Positions 1 through 8,540 of a DNA stretch of 64,000 bases are shown piece after piece. Positions within the stretch are counted from its first letter, which is position 1. Each line of letters opens with the position of its first letter. Location of the stretch: NCBI RefSeq assembly GCF_003992625.1, contig NZ_RZMW01000032.1, positions 1 to 64,000 on the forward strand. Reading direction: 5' to 3'. This DNA is from Pelagibacterium lentulum (GTDB lineage Bacteria > Pseudomonadota > Alphaproteobacteria > Rhizobiales > Devosiaceae). The position numbers and the translations under genes are program-made. The notes beneath the pieces were generated by a model that ran no database searches, had not been told where the DNA came from, and saw nothing but the letters and a program-made list of their open reading frames with translations.

Positions 1-855
1 GAAATCCTTGCCGGCACCAACGATTTGTCCGAACGCACGACCAAGCAGGCCGCGGCAATCGAGGAAACCTCGGCCGCCATGGATCAGCTTACTACCACGG
101 TCAACGAGAACGCCCAGAAGGCCGAGAATGCCTTTGCCGGCAGCGAAACGGCCGCCAAGCTTGCCAATGAGGGCGGGACGGTCATGGCCGATGCCACGAC
201 CGCCATGGAACGCATCACCACCTCCTCGTCGAAAATCTCCAACATCATCGGCATGATCGACGACATCGCCTTCCAGACCAACCTTCTGGCGCTCAATGCG
301 TCGGTGGAAGCGGCACGGGCAGGCGAAGCGGGCAAGGGCTTTGCCGTGGTTGCCGTGGAAGTGCGCCGTCTGGCTCAATCTGCTGCCGAAGCCTCTTCCG
401 AGGTCAAGGCCCTGATCGAGCAGAGCGCCAATGAAGTCGATGGTGGCTCGAAACTTGTTGCCAATGCTGCCCAGAAGCTCGCTGCCATCCTGCAATCGGT
501 GGAAGAAAACAGCGCGCTGATGAAAGACATCTCCCGCGCCAACCGTGAGCAGACGTCCGCCATCAACGAGGTCAGCACCGCGATCCGGCAGATGGACGAG
601 ATGACCCAGCACAATGCGGCACTGGTGGAAGAAACCAATGCGGCCATCGAGCAGACCGAAGCCCAGGCGTCCGAGCTGGACCGGATTGTCGATGTCTTCA
701 AAGTCTCCGGCGCCAGCGAAGCAGAACCGGTCCGGCAACCTGCCCCCGCGAACTCGTCCAAGCCATCGGCCCCCGCCAAAACCAGGACTGCAGCCTCGGC
801 CTATCTCAGCCAGGGCAATGCTGCCCTGAAGGCCGAAGAATGGGACGAGTTCTGA
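1..855 (+). CDS. Methyl-accepting chemotaxis protein, C-terminal part (5' end outside window)
   Basis: The frame is open from base 1, so this is the cytoplasmic end of a longer chemoreceptor. It controls the CheA/CheW kinase at a receptor array. The highly conserved hairpin tip is visible at about residues 75-120 ([20 protein letters not shown], then [14 protein letters not shown]), flanked by long heptad coiled coils with the Gln/Glu pairs typical of methylation helices. After a Pro/Ala/Ser-rich linker the protein ends in EEWDEF, which resembles the C-terminal pentapeptide (NWETF type) that tethers CheR/CheB in some receptors. Ligand-binding and membrane parts are not in the window, so the signal sensed cannot be stated. 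A hairpin terminator follows 34 bases after the stop. No other che gene is present nearby. Confidence 0.95.
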   Translation, partial: EILAGTNDLSERTTKQAAAIEETSAAMDQLTTTVNENAQKAENAFAGSETAAKLANEGGTVMADATTAMERITTSSSKISNIIGMIDDIAFQTNLLALNASVEAARAGEAGKGFAVVAVEVRRLAQSAAEASSEVKALIEQSANEVDGGSKLVANAAQKLAAILQSVEENSALMKDISRANREQTSAINEVSTAIRQMDEMTQHNAALVEETNAAIEQTEAQASELDRIVDVFKVSGASEAEPVRQPAPANSSKPSAPAKTRTAASAYLSQGNAALKAEEWDEF

Positions 856-889
856 TCGCTACTTTACTTCGATAAAGGCATGCAAACGC

Positions 890-920
890 CCCCGGATGCA
901 CTCCGGGGCCGTTTTGTTTT
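890..920 (+). terminator. Rho-independent terminator after the chemoreceptor gene
   Basis: A 7-bp perfect stem, CCCCGGA (890-896) pairing with TCCGGGG (902-908), has a 5-base loop and is followed by the T-rich run CCGTTTTGTTTT. It lies 34 bases after the receptor stop codon. Confidence 0.8.
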
Positions 921-1056
921 GCGCTATTGCAGACGTGGTTGGCGGGTTTCGACCTCATTGACGACGTTCCCGACGCTTCGCAAGCTGCTTGGAAGCAGAC
1001 GGGCATGGATTCTTGCATAGCTCGAGCGGTGCCAGCGTCGACAGCGGTTGGGTCTG

Positions 1057-1581
1057 TCATATTGATGAGCTCGCAGGCCCTGATCTGTTCATGAGTTGCA
1101 ATGCGCGTGCCCAGGCAAAATCGTAGGGGAGGAAGACCACGTACAGGGCGATCAGCGCACCAGAAACCGCATCAACAGAGAAGGTGGCGAGGCAAGCCAA
1201 TATAACCAACAGCGCGTAAGGAAAGAGATACCAGTAAGCCCAATCGAAACGCCGTAAGCGGAACAACAGAAAGTTCCAGAAGCCGTCCGTGAGGAGCACC
1301 AACACGATCAGGATCGCCGGCAAACTACTCACGCCGCCAACTTCCAACGTTCGAGCCAAGCTCACGGTCATCACGACATAGAAGAGCCCGCCCACGGCCA
1401 TCCAGCCCCAAATAGGCAAAGCCCAACTGGGCTGCTTAAGCGTCTGCAGGAACTTGAAGGGCGCCCTTCCTGAGAGCAACGCCTCAAGCGCAGCACATGC
1501 CGCTGCGATTCCGATAGCAACCACCCAACTCACATGCGGACCTCGCAGCGCAAGAAAACCATCACAATACCTATGTGGCAC
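1057..1581 (-). CDS. TspO/MBR (tryptophan-rich sensory protein) family membrane protein
   Basis: A 174-residue protein with five predicted membrane helices, rich in Trp and aromatic residues. LKQPSWALPIW matches the PSWxPP signature after the first helix of TspO/MBR proteins. The later segment TDGFWNFLLFRLRRFDWAY occupies the place of the family's W-N-x-LFF motif. TspO proteins bind porphyrins and related ligands and act in stress or tetrapyrrole signalling; the role here is unknown. The start at 1581 is uncertain. A start about 14 residues inside (HVSWVVAIG) would bring the first helix to the N-terminus and fit the usual family length of about 160. It is transcribed alone, convergent with the receptor gene. 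Confidence 0.75.
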   Translation of the reverse strand: MPHRYCDGFLALRGPHVSWVVAIGIAAACAALEALLSGRAPFKFLQTLKQPSWALPIWGWMAVGGLFYVVMTVSLARTLEVGGVSSLPAILIVLVLLTDGFWNFLLFRLRRFDWAYWYLFPYALLVILACLATFSVDAVSGALIALYVVFLPYDFAWARALQLMNRSGPASSSI

Positions 1582-1863
1582 AAGATCATTTCCTCCGAAA
1601 CCTATATTGCGCTTCAGGCATTGTTGTCGGAGGCGTCAACCTAACAATGTCCGCTCACATGAATCGAGCACTGGAAGCCGCCAGTCCGCAATCCACCCCA
1701 TTCCAGTCCTGGCGCCCCCTAAACCGCAGCACCAATCCGCTGCCACACCTGCCCATCACACAATCTGCCAACGGACAATGACCCCGTCGCCACATTGGCC
1801 GTGAGGTCTATGCGCGAATCGGATTAGGCTCCGATCCTCTATTCCCCGCGCCGGACGCACTTC

Positions 1864-3201
1864 ATGTCACGCCCCCAATTCCCGTTTTCGGTTCGCCACA
1901 AGGACGTGTGGGCCATTGCGCTGCCCGCTTCGATTGCCTTTATCACCGAGCCGGTTGCGGGCATCATCGATACTGCCGTCATCGGGCGCCTGGGCGATGC
2001 CGGTCTGCTTGGCGGGCTGGCGCTGGGCGCTGTAGCCTTTTCCATGATTTTTGCGCTGGCCTTTTTCCTGCGCTTTGGCACAGCGGGTCTGACGGCGCAG
2101 GCGGTCGGCGCGCGCGATCCCGACGATGGCCTGCTGCATATGGCGCGCGCCATGCTGGTGGCAGGCGTGCTCGCGATCGTTCTGCTTGCGCTGTCGGCGC
2201 CAATTCATTGGCTCTTTGCCATATCGCTGGCGCCGCCACCCAATTCGGCGCAGGCCTTTGCCGACTATTTTTACATCCGCATGGCCTCGGTGCCCTTCGT
2301 CTTTATCAACTATGTGCTTTTGGGCTGGTTTTATGGCCGCGCCGATGCGCAGACCGGCATGTGGCTGCAAATCCTCGTCAACGCCGTCAATATCGTGCTC
2401 TCGATTGCCTTTGTATTCGGGCTGGGCTGGGGCGTGGCCGGCGTCGCGCTCGCCACGGTCATCGGCCAGATTGCAGCAGCAGCAGTCGGGCTCTATATCG
2501 CCCGGCGTCATTTCGGCAGTCTTGGAACCATTATCAGCCGCACACCGCGGGCCGAGCTTTTCGATCTCGCTGCCGTCAGGCGTATGCTCGGCATCAGCCG
2601 GGATCTCATCATCCGTTCGGCGGCCCTCATGGGCGCTTTTGCCTATTTCGCTGCGCAGGGCGCGCGCATGGGCGAAGTCGTGCTCTCGGCAAATGCCATT
2701 CTTTTGCAGCTCTTTTCGGTTTCGGCCTTTTTCCTCGATGGTCTTTCAACGGCAATCGAACAGCTCTGCGGCAAGGCGGTCGGTGCGAACTGGAAACCGG
2801 CCTTTGAGCGCGCAACCAAACTCGGGCTGGGCTGGGGCTTCGTGATGGCCGGAGCGCTCAGTGCCCTGATTTTCGGCTTTGGCTGGCTGGCCATCGATCT
2901 GATGACCACCAACGCCGAGGTGCGCGAATTTGCCCGCGTCTATCTGGTCATGGCAGCGCTGACCCCGCTCACCGGCATGCCAGCCTTCGTCTATGACGGG
3001 ATCATGATCGGCGCTACGCTCAACACCACCATGCGCAATGGCATGTTGATTTCCCTTGCCATCTATCTTGCCGTTGCAATGGCCCTGCAACCGCTTTTGG
3101 GCCTTTGGGGGCTCTGGATTGCGCTGCATGTCCTGCTGCTGGGCCGCGCCGCGATCTATGCCGTTGCCATCGAACGCCGAAAGCCGGTGCTTTTCGCCTA
3201 G
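1864..3201 (+). CDS. MATE family multidrug/drug exporter (DinF-like)
   Basis: A 445-residue integral membrane protein with about twelve hydrophobic helices in two similar halves, the normal size and layout for MATE antiporters. The N-terminal segment PASIAFITEPVAGIIDTAVI matches the DinF branch (ALPAI...PLLGLVDTAVIG). Such proteins export cationic drugs or metabolites using Na+ or H+ gradients. The gene stands alone. The 282 bases before it hold no other gene I can support. Substrate cannot be told from the sequence. Confidence 0.9.
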   Translation: MSRPQFPFSVRHKDVWAIALPASIAFITEPVAGIIDTAVIGRLGDAGLLGGLALGAVAFSMIFALAFFLRFGTAGLTAQAVGARDPDDGLLHMARAMLVAGVLAIVLLALSAPIHWLFAISLAPPPNSAQAFADYFYIRMASVPFVFINYVLLGWFYGRADAQTGMWLQILVNAVNIVLSIAFVFGLGWGVAGVALATVIGQIAAAAVGLYIARRHFGSLGTIISRTPRAELFDLAAVRRMLGISRDLIIRSAALMGAFAYFAAQGARMGEVVLSANAILLQLFSVSAFFLDGLSTAIEQLCGKAVGANWKPAFERATKLGLGWGFVMAGALSALIFGFGWLAIDLMTTNAEVREFARVYLVMAALTPLTGMPAFVYDGIMIGATLNTTMRNGMLISLAIYLAVAMALQPLLGLWGLWIALHVLLLGRAAIYAVAIERRKPVLFA

Positions 3202-3316
3202 AGCGTGTGCAGCAAAAGTCGAAATGCGTGAGTGGTGAAAATCAGACGCTGGCACCTTTATGGAATAGCCGGAATGAACCCATCCCTACCGGCAGACGAT
3301 CTGCTAAACTGTCCGA

Positions 3317-3802
3317 ATGGCAGCCAATAAATACAGTTTTCGCAAAGTGACGCTGGACGATCTCGATCTGCTCATGGAATGGCAATCGAACGTCCATGTC
3401 CGTGAGTGGTGGGACTCCGATGAGCCATACGATGAAGAAGAATTGGCTGATCCGCGGGTGGCGCGTTGGATCGTTTCAACCCTCGGACACCCCTTCGCGT
3501 ACATGCAGGACTACACGGTTCATGGATGGGAAGATCACCATTTTGCTGAACTTCCCGAGGGTTCGCGGGGAATTGACCAATTCATCGGAGATCCGGGAAT
3601 GGTCGGTATCGGGCATGGATCAGCATTTATCGCCATGAGAATGCAGGCCCTCTTTGATGAGGGGGTGCCCGTGATTGCGACTGATCCCCATCCAGACAAT
3701 GCACGGGCGATAGCCGTCTATAAGAAGCTGGGTTTCAAGCCGTTTGGACCACCTCAGGAAACACAATGGGGTCTGGTCTTGCCCATGTGGACCAACAACT
3801 AG
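3317..3802 (+). CDS. AAC(6')-like GNAT acetyltransferase
   Basis: A 161-residue GNAT protein that resembles aminoglycoside 6'-N-acetyltransferases of the AAC(6')-Ib type over its length. Shared features are VREWWDSDE near residue 30 (compare VEWWGGEE), FAYMQDY near residue 58, RGIDQFIGDPGMVGIGHGSA at about 89-108 (the acetyl-CoA pyrophosphate loop), and IATDPHPDNARAIAVYKKLG near residues 120-140. It would transfer acetyl from acetyl-CoA to an amine. The drug activity is inferred from similarity; many chromosomal relatives have unknown natural substrates. The neighbours are a MATE exporter (same strand, 115 bases upstream) and pyrD (convergent). No integron, resistance island or mobile element is visible. 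No strong ribosome binding site precedes the ATG. Confidence 0.85.
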   Translation: MAANKYSFRKVTLDDLDLLMEWQSNVHVREWWDSDEPYDEEELADPRVARWIVSTLGHPFAYMQDYTVHGWEDHHFAELPEGSRGIDQFIGDPGMVGIGHGSAFIAMRMQALFDEGVPVIATDPHPDNARAIAVYKKLGFKPFGPPQETQWGLVLPMWTNN

Positions 3803-3836
3803 GCGTCGCGCATTTCAGCATTTCCTGACAATGCTT

Positions 3837-4937
3837 CTAGAGGGTGCCGTGCCCCTCGGCCCATTCATCCACTTTGGCGCCTGTCAGGTCCGAAGCGGAG
3901 GAAAGCCCACGCGCCGCAATTGCTTCAACCAGTCCGTGTTTAATTTCCTCAAGCAGCCCCATCCCGCCATAAACCAGCGCTGAATAAAGCTGGATCACGT
4001 TGGCCCCGGCTTCCAGCTTGGCAATGGCGCTTTGCGCGGAATGGATGCCGCCGACCCCGATGATCGGGAAGTCCGGGCCAAGCCGCTGGCGCATCTGCGC
4101 GAGCCGTTGGGTCGCAAGCGCAAAGAGCGGCTTGCCCGAAAGCCCGCCTGTTTCATCGGCATTGACCATCCCGGCAACCGGATCGCGTGAAAGCGTGGTG
4201 TTAGAAACGATAAGCCCGTCGATCCCGCTCGCCAGCACGACCCGCGCTATACCATCCATTTGCGCCTCATCGAGATCTGGCGCGATCTTGAGAAGGATCG
4301 GCGTCTGTCGCGGTTGCTTGGCCCGTGTTTCGACAATTGCGCCCAGAAGGCGTTTCAGCGCCTCATCGGCTTGCAAATTGCGCAGCCCCGGTGTGTTGGG
4401 CGAGGAAATATTGGCGGTGAGGTAATCGGCCAGCGGCGAAAATGTCACCACCCCGGCAATATAGTCCGCAACGAAATCCTCGCTGTCCTTATTGGCCCCT
4501 ATATTGACGCCAACCACATGGCCCGGCTTGCGATCCTTCAACCGCTCGAAGGCCGCTTCATGGCCCTCATTGTTGAACCCCAGCCGGTTGATAACCCCTT
4601 GTGCTTCGGGAATGCGGAAAATACGCGGGGTTGGATTGCCGCTTTGCGGGCGCGGCGTCACCGTGCCCACTTCTACAAAGCCAAACCCCGCACGCGCCAG
4701 TGGTTGCGGCACTTGAGCATTTTTGTCGAACCCTGCCGCCATCCCGATCGGGTTGGGCAGGTCCAGACCGCAAAAGCGCGTCGAAAGCCGCGGGCTGTCG
4801 GGAGCGCCTTTCGGGCCAAGCCCCATGCGCAGCGCATTGATTGTTGCGCCATGCGCGGTTTCCGGCTCCATCTTGAGCAGGGCATCGCGCGCAAAGTCCT
4901 GCATACCACCAGACCGCAAAAGGGTGCTCAGTTTCAT
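3837..4937 (-). CDS. pyrD: Dihydroorotate dehydrogenase (quinone), class 2
   Basis: A 366-residue membrane-associated flavoprotein that oxidises dihydroorotate to orotate with quinone in pyrimidine synthesis. Class 2 features are visible: an N-terminal amphipathic part (ARDALLKMEPETAH), the FMN region NPIGMAAGFDKNAQVP, the class 2 block GTVTPRPQSGNPTPRIFR, and NISSPNTPGLR with the catalytic Ser used by class 2 enzymes. FMN phosphate-binding Gly residues occur in IIGVGGIHS. I chose the ATG at 4937: it matches the family N-terminus and overlaps the stop of the upstream DUF952 gene as ATGA. The reading frame stays open further upstream, but that part is the DUF952 gene in another frame. It forms a two-gene operon with DUF952. 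Confidence 0.95.
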   Translation of the reverse strand: MKLSTLLRSGGMQDFARDALLKMEPETAHGATINALRMGLGPKGAPDSPRLSTRFCGLDLPNPIGMAAGFDKNAQVPQPLARAGFGFVEVGTVTPRPQSGNPTPRIFRIPEAQGVINRLGFNNEGHEAAFERLKDRKPGHVVGVNIGANKDSEDFVADYIAGVVTFSPLADYLTANISSPNTPGLRNLQADEALKRLLGAIVETRAKQPRQTPILLKIAPDLDEAQMDGIARVVLASGIDGLIVSNTTLSRDPVAGMVNADETGGLSGKPLFALATQRLAQMRQRLGPDFPIIGVGGIHSAQSAIAKLEAGANVIQLYSALVYGGMGLLEEIKHGLVEAIAARGLSSASDLTGAKVDEWAEGHGTL

Positions 4938-5281
4938 TGCTCTATCTCCGGCAGATCGAACCCGCCATCGGCCCGGGCGGGAAGTGTGCGATAGCGCGTC
5001 ACGGCGGACAGCGGCAGCACGGCATATAGGTGTGGGAAAAGCTGCCCGCCTCGAGATTCTTCCCAGCGCAGGGGCTCGGTCAGCAATGCGGGATCGATCG
5101 TCGCCAATATGAGATCGGCTTGCCCGCGATAATGCTTGTCCAGCGTTTCGGCCAATTGCCCGGCGGTGGAAAAATGAATGTACCCGTCTTTGAGATCGAT
5201 CGGCGTGCCCACCAGTTCGCCTGCCGCAATCGCGGCCTCCCAATCGCTCTTGTGAGCTATCTTGTAAATCGGTTGCGCCAT
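4934..5281 (-). CDS. DUF952 family protein
   Basis: A 115-residue soluble protein of the DUF952 family, whose function is not established. The family pattern is visible: IYKIAHKSDWEAA at the start, then DGYIHFSTAGQL near residue 33 (the conserved G-[YF]-IH-x-S), a central LRWEESRGGQLFPHLY block and a C-terminal proline/aspartate tail. I chose the ATG at 5281 because GAGGA lies about 8 bases before it. The stop overlaps the pyrD start (ATGA), so the two are probably translationally coupled. Pairing with pyrD in an operon does not by itself suggest a pyrimidine role. Confidence 0.8.
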   Translation of the reverse strand: MAQPIYKIAHKSDWEAAIAAGELVGTPIDLKDGYIHFSTAGQLAETLDKHYRGQADLILATIDPALLTEPLRWEESRGGQLFPHLYAVLPLSAVTRYRTLPARADGGFDLPEIEQ

Positions 5282-5437
5282 CGTCGATCCTCGTCGCTGG
5301 TTCGCGACTGATGTAACCGTGTAGCGCCCCTCTGCCAAGGGGTTTGCCCCTTTACAAAATGGTTAACTCCGAATAGAACAAAATAGGATTTGTTTCCGCA
5401 GTCAAGAGATTTAATTCCTCTTTCGGACCCTTTGCCC

Positions 5438-6085
5438 ATGCTCACGCATCGCACAATATGGGAAGCCTTGGACACCCTTGCCGAGCGGCACGGGCTGTCG
5501 GTTTCCGGCCTGGCCAAGCTCGCCGGGCTCGATGCGACGGCCTTCAATCCCTCCAAGCGCATCAGCAAGGATGGGCGCGAACGGTGGCCCTCCACTGAAT
5601 CCATCGCCAAGGTGCTCGAGGCCACCAATGAGAGCTTCGACTCCATGATGGCCTCGATCGTGCCCTATTCGCAGACCTCCACGCCAGCCAGAATGGGAGG
5701 GGCGACTGTGCCGCTTCTGGGTTTTGCGCAAGCGGGATCGGGTGGCTATTTCGATGCCTCGGGTTTTCCGGTCGGGCAGGGTTGGGATGAGGTGCGATTG
5801 CCCGATCTGGGCGATGGCACATCCTATGCGCTCGAAGTCACCGGAGAATCCATGCAGCCGCTTTACCGCGATGGCGATGTGCTGATCGTTTCGCCCTCGG
5901 CGCCATTGCGGCGTGGTGATCGCGTGGTCGCGCGCACCCATGACGGCGAGGTCATGGCCAAGATTTTATACCGCCGCACCGAAAAGCGGGTCGAATTGCA
6001 TTCGATCAACCCCGACCACGCGCCGCGTATCTTTGCGCCTGAAGAGCTTGACTGGATCGCCCGTATTCTCTGGGCCAGCCAGTAG
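5438..6085 (+). CDS. S24 (LexA/CI-like) transcriptional regulator
   Basis: A 215-residue protein with an N-terminal helix-turn-helix (LSVSGLAKLAGLDATAFN, about residues 17-34) and a C-terminal S24 peptidase-like domain. The serine of the Ser/Lys dyad is in TGESMQPLYRDGD and the lysine in GEVMAKILYR, so it may be capable of self-cleavage as in LexA and phage repressors. It is divergent from DUF952-pyrD. No phage gene is adjacent, so it is better seen as a chromosomal regulator than a prophage repressor. Related stand-alone S24 regulators are common in Rhizobiales. Targets are unknown. The start at 5438 is chosen because the upstream extension is not conserved-looking. Confidence 0.85.
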   Translation: MLTHRTIWEALDTLAERHGLSVSGLAKLAGLDATAFNPSKRISKDGRERWPSTESIAKVLEATNESFDSMMASIVPYSQTSTPARMGGATVPLLGFAQAGSGGYFDASGFPVGQGWDEVRLPDLGDGTSYALEVTGESMQPLYRDGDVLIVSPSAPLRRGDRVVARTHDGEVMAKILYRRTEKRVELHSINPDHAPRIFAPEELDWIARILWASQ

Positions 6086-6086
6086 C

Positions 6087-6111
6087 ACCTGACACGTTTT
6101 GCGTGTCAGGT
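6087..6111. terminator. Perfect hairpin between the converging S24-regulator and lysK genes
   Basis: ACCTGACACG (6087-6096) and CGTGTCAGGT (6102-6111) form a 10-bp perfect stem with a TTTTG loop. It starts one base after the S24-regulator stop and overlaps the lysK stop codon (6106-6108). Neither side has a T run, so it may act as a bidirectional 3' end or stability hairpin and not as a classical terminator. Confidence 0.55.
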
Positions 6112-7761
6112 CCGGGACGCCAACTCCCCGTTCAACGCCTTTTCGATCAGCTTGCGTGTATTCTCAACACCGTAAAGCGCAGCAAATGAACCAAAGCGCG
6201 GACCGCGTTCTTGCCCGATCAGCACCTGATAGAGCATCTGGAAGAACGCTCCCGATACCCCCGGACCGCCATGGGGGCCGAGGCGCTTGTGGTCCTGATA
6301 GCGTTCGATCTCGCGGGCAACGTCCAGTGCCGCATTCTGAATCGCCTCGCCGTTCGCGTCCTGGGGAAGACTTGCAAAAACCTTGGAGAGATCTTCAAGC
6401 GCCTTGCGCTCCAAATCGTCGGGCGCACGGTAGGACTTTTGAACGAAATCCTCGAAATAGCGCATGGCATAACCGACCAGCGCATCCAGATGGGGATGGG
6501 TTTGCGGCGTTACCCCCGCCGCGTAGGCCGAAATATAGCCCCACATTACCTCACGGCTCTCCGGGTTCGACGCTGTGGCGAGATTGAGCAGCAGGGCAAA
6601 GCTCACCGGCATTTCGTAGGCCGGAGGGCGCTGGGAATGGATATGGAATGTCGGATTTTCCAGCAATTGGCCAGCGTCTTCGCCCTGCGCCTTTGCCGCG
6701 AAGGTGTAATACTCATCCACGGCCTTGGGGATAACGTCGAAATAGAGCCGCTTTGCCGTCCGTGGCTTTTGGAACATGTAAAGCGCAAGGCTTTCCGAGG
6801 AGGCATAAGTCAGCCACTCATCGATGGTGATCCCGTTGCCCTTGGACTTGGAGATCTTCTGGCCTTCCTCATCGAGAAACAGCTCATAGACGTAATGTTC
6901 GGGCGGGGTGCCACCAAGGATCGCGCAAATGCGGTCATAGATCACCTGATTGGTCTGGTGGTCCTTGCCGAACATTTCAAAGTCCACGCCCAGCGCGGCC
7001 CAGCGCATCCCGAAATCGGGCTTCCACTGCAGCTTCACATTGCCGCCCGTCACCGGAATCGTAACGTCACGCCCGTCCTCATCCTCAAAAGTCACCGTGC
7101 CATCGGCAGCATTAACCTCCTTCATAGGCACGTAAAGCACACGGCCTGAAATCGGTGAAAGCGGCAGGATGGGTGAATAGGTCGCCTGCCGCTCCGTGCC
7201 AAGGGTTGGAAGCATCACGCCCATGATGTCGTCATAGCGCTCCAGCGTGCGCAGCAGCATTTCGTCGAACTTGCCGGACTTGTAATAGTCGGTCGCACTG
7301 GCAAACTCGTAATCGAACCCGAACGTATCGAGAAACCGCCGCAGCATGGCGTTGTTATGGTCCCCAAAGCTCGCATATTCGTTGGTCCAGGGGTCGGGCA
7401 CCGCAGTCAGTGGCTTTTGCAGAAACGGCTCAAGCGCTTCTCTTGAGGGCACATTGTCCGGAATTTTGCGCATGCCATCCATGTCGTCTGAAAAACAGAT
7501 CAACCGCGTCTTGATCGTATCGCCTGTCAAAAGCCGGAATGCGGTGCGCACCATGGTTGTACGCAGCACTTCGCCGAAGGTGCCGATATGGGGCTTGCCC
7601 GAGGGGCCATAGCCGGTCTCAAAGATCACTTCGTCCTTGCCCAGCTTTTCAGCCCGTTTGACCACTTTGCGCGCTTCCTCAAAAGGCCATGCGCGTGCAG
7701 TCACGGCGGCTTCGATTGCAGCGGGGTCAAGCGGGGGAAGGCTGTGGGACACTTTGCCCAT
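6106..7761 (-). CDS. lysK: Lysyl-tRNA synthetase, class I
   Basis: A 551-residue class I lysyl-tRNA synthetase, the form found in archaea, spirochaetes and most alphaproteobacteria, not the class II LysS of enteric bacteria. It charges tRNA-Lys with lysine. The HIGH-type motif is [14 protein letters not shown] (about residue 50) and the KMSKS-type motif is [10 protein letters not shown] (about residue 290). The start at 7761 ([11 protein letters not shown]) is preferred over upstream in-frame starts, because the residues before it do not look like the family. Some annotation pipelines label this gene lysS. It overlaps the hairpin at its 3' end. Confidence 0.95.
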   Translation of the reverse strand: MGKVSHSLPPLDPAAIEAAVTARAWPFEEARKVVKRAEKLGKDEVIFETGYGPSGKPHIGTFGEVLRTTMVRTAFRLLTGDTIKTRLICFSDDMDGMRKIPDNVPSREALEPFLQKPLTAVPDPWTNEYASFGDHNNAMLRRFLDTFGFDYEFASATDYYKSGKFDEMLLRTLERYDDIMGVMLPTLGTERQATYSPILPLSPISGRVLYVPMKEVNAADGTVTFEDEDGRDVTIPVTGGNVKLQWKPDFGMRWAALGVDFEMFGKDHQTNQVIYDRICAILGGTPPEHYVYELFLDEEGQKISKSKGNGITIDEWLTYASSESLALYMFQKPRTAKRLYFDVIPKAVDEYYTFAAKAQGEDAGQLLENPTFHIHSQRPPAYEMPVSFALLLNLATASNPESREVMWGYISAYAAGVTPQTHPHLDALVGYAMRYFEDFVQKSYRAPDDLERKALEDLSKVFASLPQDANGEAIQNAALDVAREIERYQDHKRLGPHGGPGVSGAFFQMLYQVLIGQERGPRFGSFAALYGVENTRKLIEKALNGELASRT

Positions 7762-7932
7762 CCTTTTGTTTTGTTGGGGAGACGAAAAATCGCTGCACCT
7801 GTTGCACGAACGGGCAAAAAAGGTCAATGGCGTCGCCCGTTGCAAAGGGGCAGGGGCAAATGGCGCACTTGCACAAATGCGGTTCGCTTCCTAGGATCGC
7901 TTCAGTCATCACCTTGCCGGATTTGAACGCAA

Positions 7933-8337
7933 ATGAAACTCTCGCCCGCCGATGCTCTGGTTTACACGATGGTGATCGCGGCCGTATCCGACAAGGATGT
8001 GTCTGATCGCGAGGTTGATCGGTTTGCGGCGCTGATCAGCCGCTGGCCGGTTTTTGCCAATTTCGATATTGGCCGGCTGCCGCAGGTGGCATCCGATTGC
8101 GTGGATCTCGTCAACAAGGGCGGGCTCGATGCCCTGCTGGTGATGATCACCGATGCGCTCGAACCGCGCCTGCAGGAAACCGCCTATGCGCTTGCTGTGG
8201 AAGTGGTCACGGTTGATCTCACGCTCAATCAGGAAGAATTGCGGCTTCTGGAAATGATCCGCGACGCCTTTGCCGTCGATCGCCTCACGACAGCCGCCAT
8301 CGAGACCTCCGCCCGCATTCGTCACCGACGGCTGTAG
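7933..8337 (+). CDS. TerB-like (tellurite resistance TerB family) protein
   Basis: A 134-residue, mostly helical acidic protein with the TerB-like pattern: VYTMVIAAVSDKDVSDREVD near the start, a metal-binding-type acidic motif, and AVEVVTVDLTLNQEELRLLE towards the end, where a second acidic helix lies. TerB domains bind metal and associate with membrane-stress complexes, but lone alphaproteobacterial versions have no assigned role. No other ter gene is present in the window, so a tellurite function is not supported here. It is divergent from lysK. Confidence 0.75.
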   Translation: MKLSPADALVYTMVIAAVSDKDVSDREVDRFAALISRWPVFANFDIGRLPQVASDCVDLVNKGGLDALLVMITDALEPRLQETAYALAVEVVTVDLTLNQEELRLLEMIRDAFAVDRLTTAAIETSARIRHRRL

Positions 8338-8423
8338 GAGCCTTTCGAGACAACTGTATTTAAGCAGTTTTGATTGCGCCCAGAAAACCAAACCCACCGG
8401 ACGTGGCCTTATCGCACGGCGCC

Positions 8424-8540
8424 ACACTTCTCCCCTTGAGGGAGAAGGTGGATTGGACCGTCAGGTCCAAGACGGATGAGGGGTCTCTTTGCAGGCTCAC
8501 ATTTTACCCCTCACCCGGCACATTCGGGGCAGTTTCTCCC
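8424..8540. repeat. REP/BIME-like palindromic repeat pair
   Basis: Two perfect hairpins occur in a row. CTTCTCCC (8427-8434) pairs with GGGAGAAG (8440-8447), and TTGGACC (8453-8459) pairs with GGTCCAA (8464-8470). They are followed by GACGGATGAGGGG. From about 8508 a partial copy runs in the opposite direction (CCCCTCACCCG then TTTCTCCCTC) up to the glutathione-transferase stop. This is the general pattern of the intergenic palindromes scattered through Rhizobiales genomes. It lies between two converging genes. Confidence 0.75.

Noticed and set aside
3190-3240. Degenerate copy of a Rhizobiales intergenic repeat after the MATE gene
   Set aside because: The AGAGCGTGT...GCAAAAGTC fragment recalls a common repeat, but no inverted partner could be aligned, so I do not list it.
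3837-5243. N-terminal extension of PyrD by about 100 residues
   Set aside because: The extra part is the DUF952 gene read in another frame; PyrD starts at 4937 with an ATGA overlap.
5438-6085. S24 regulator as a sign of a prophage
   Set aside because: No integrase, attachment repeat or phage structural gene is present around it.
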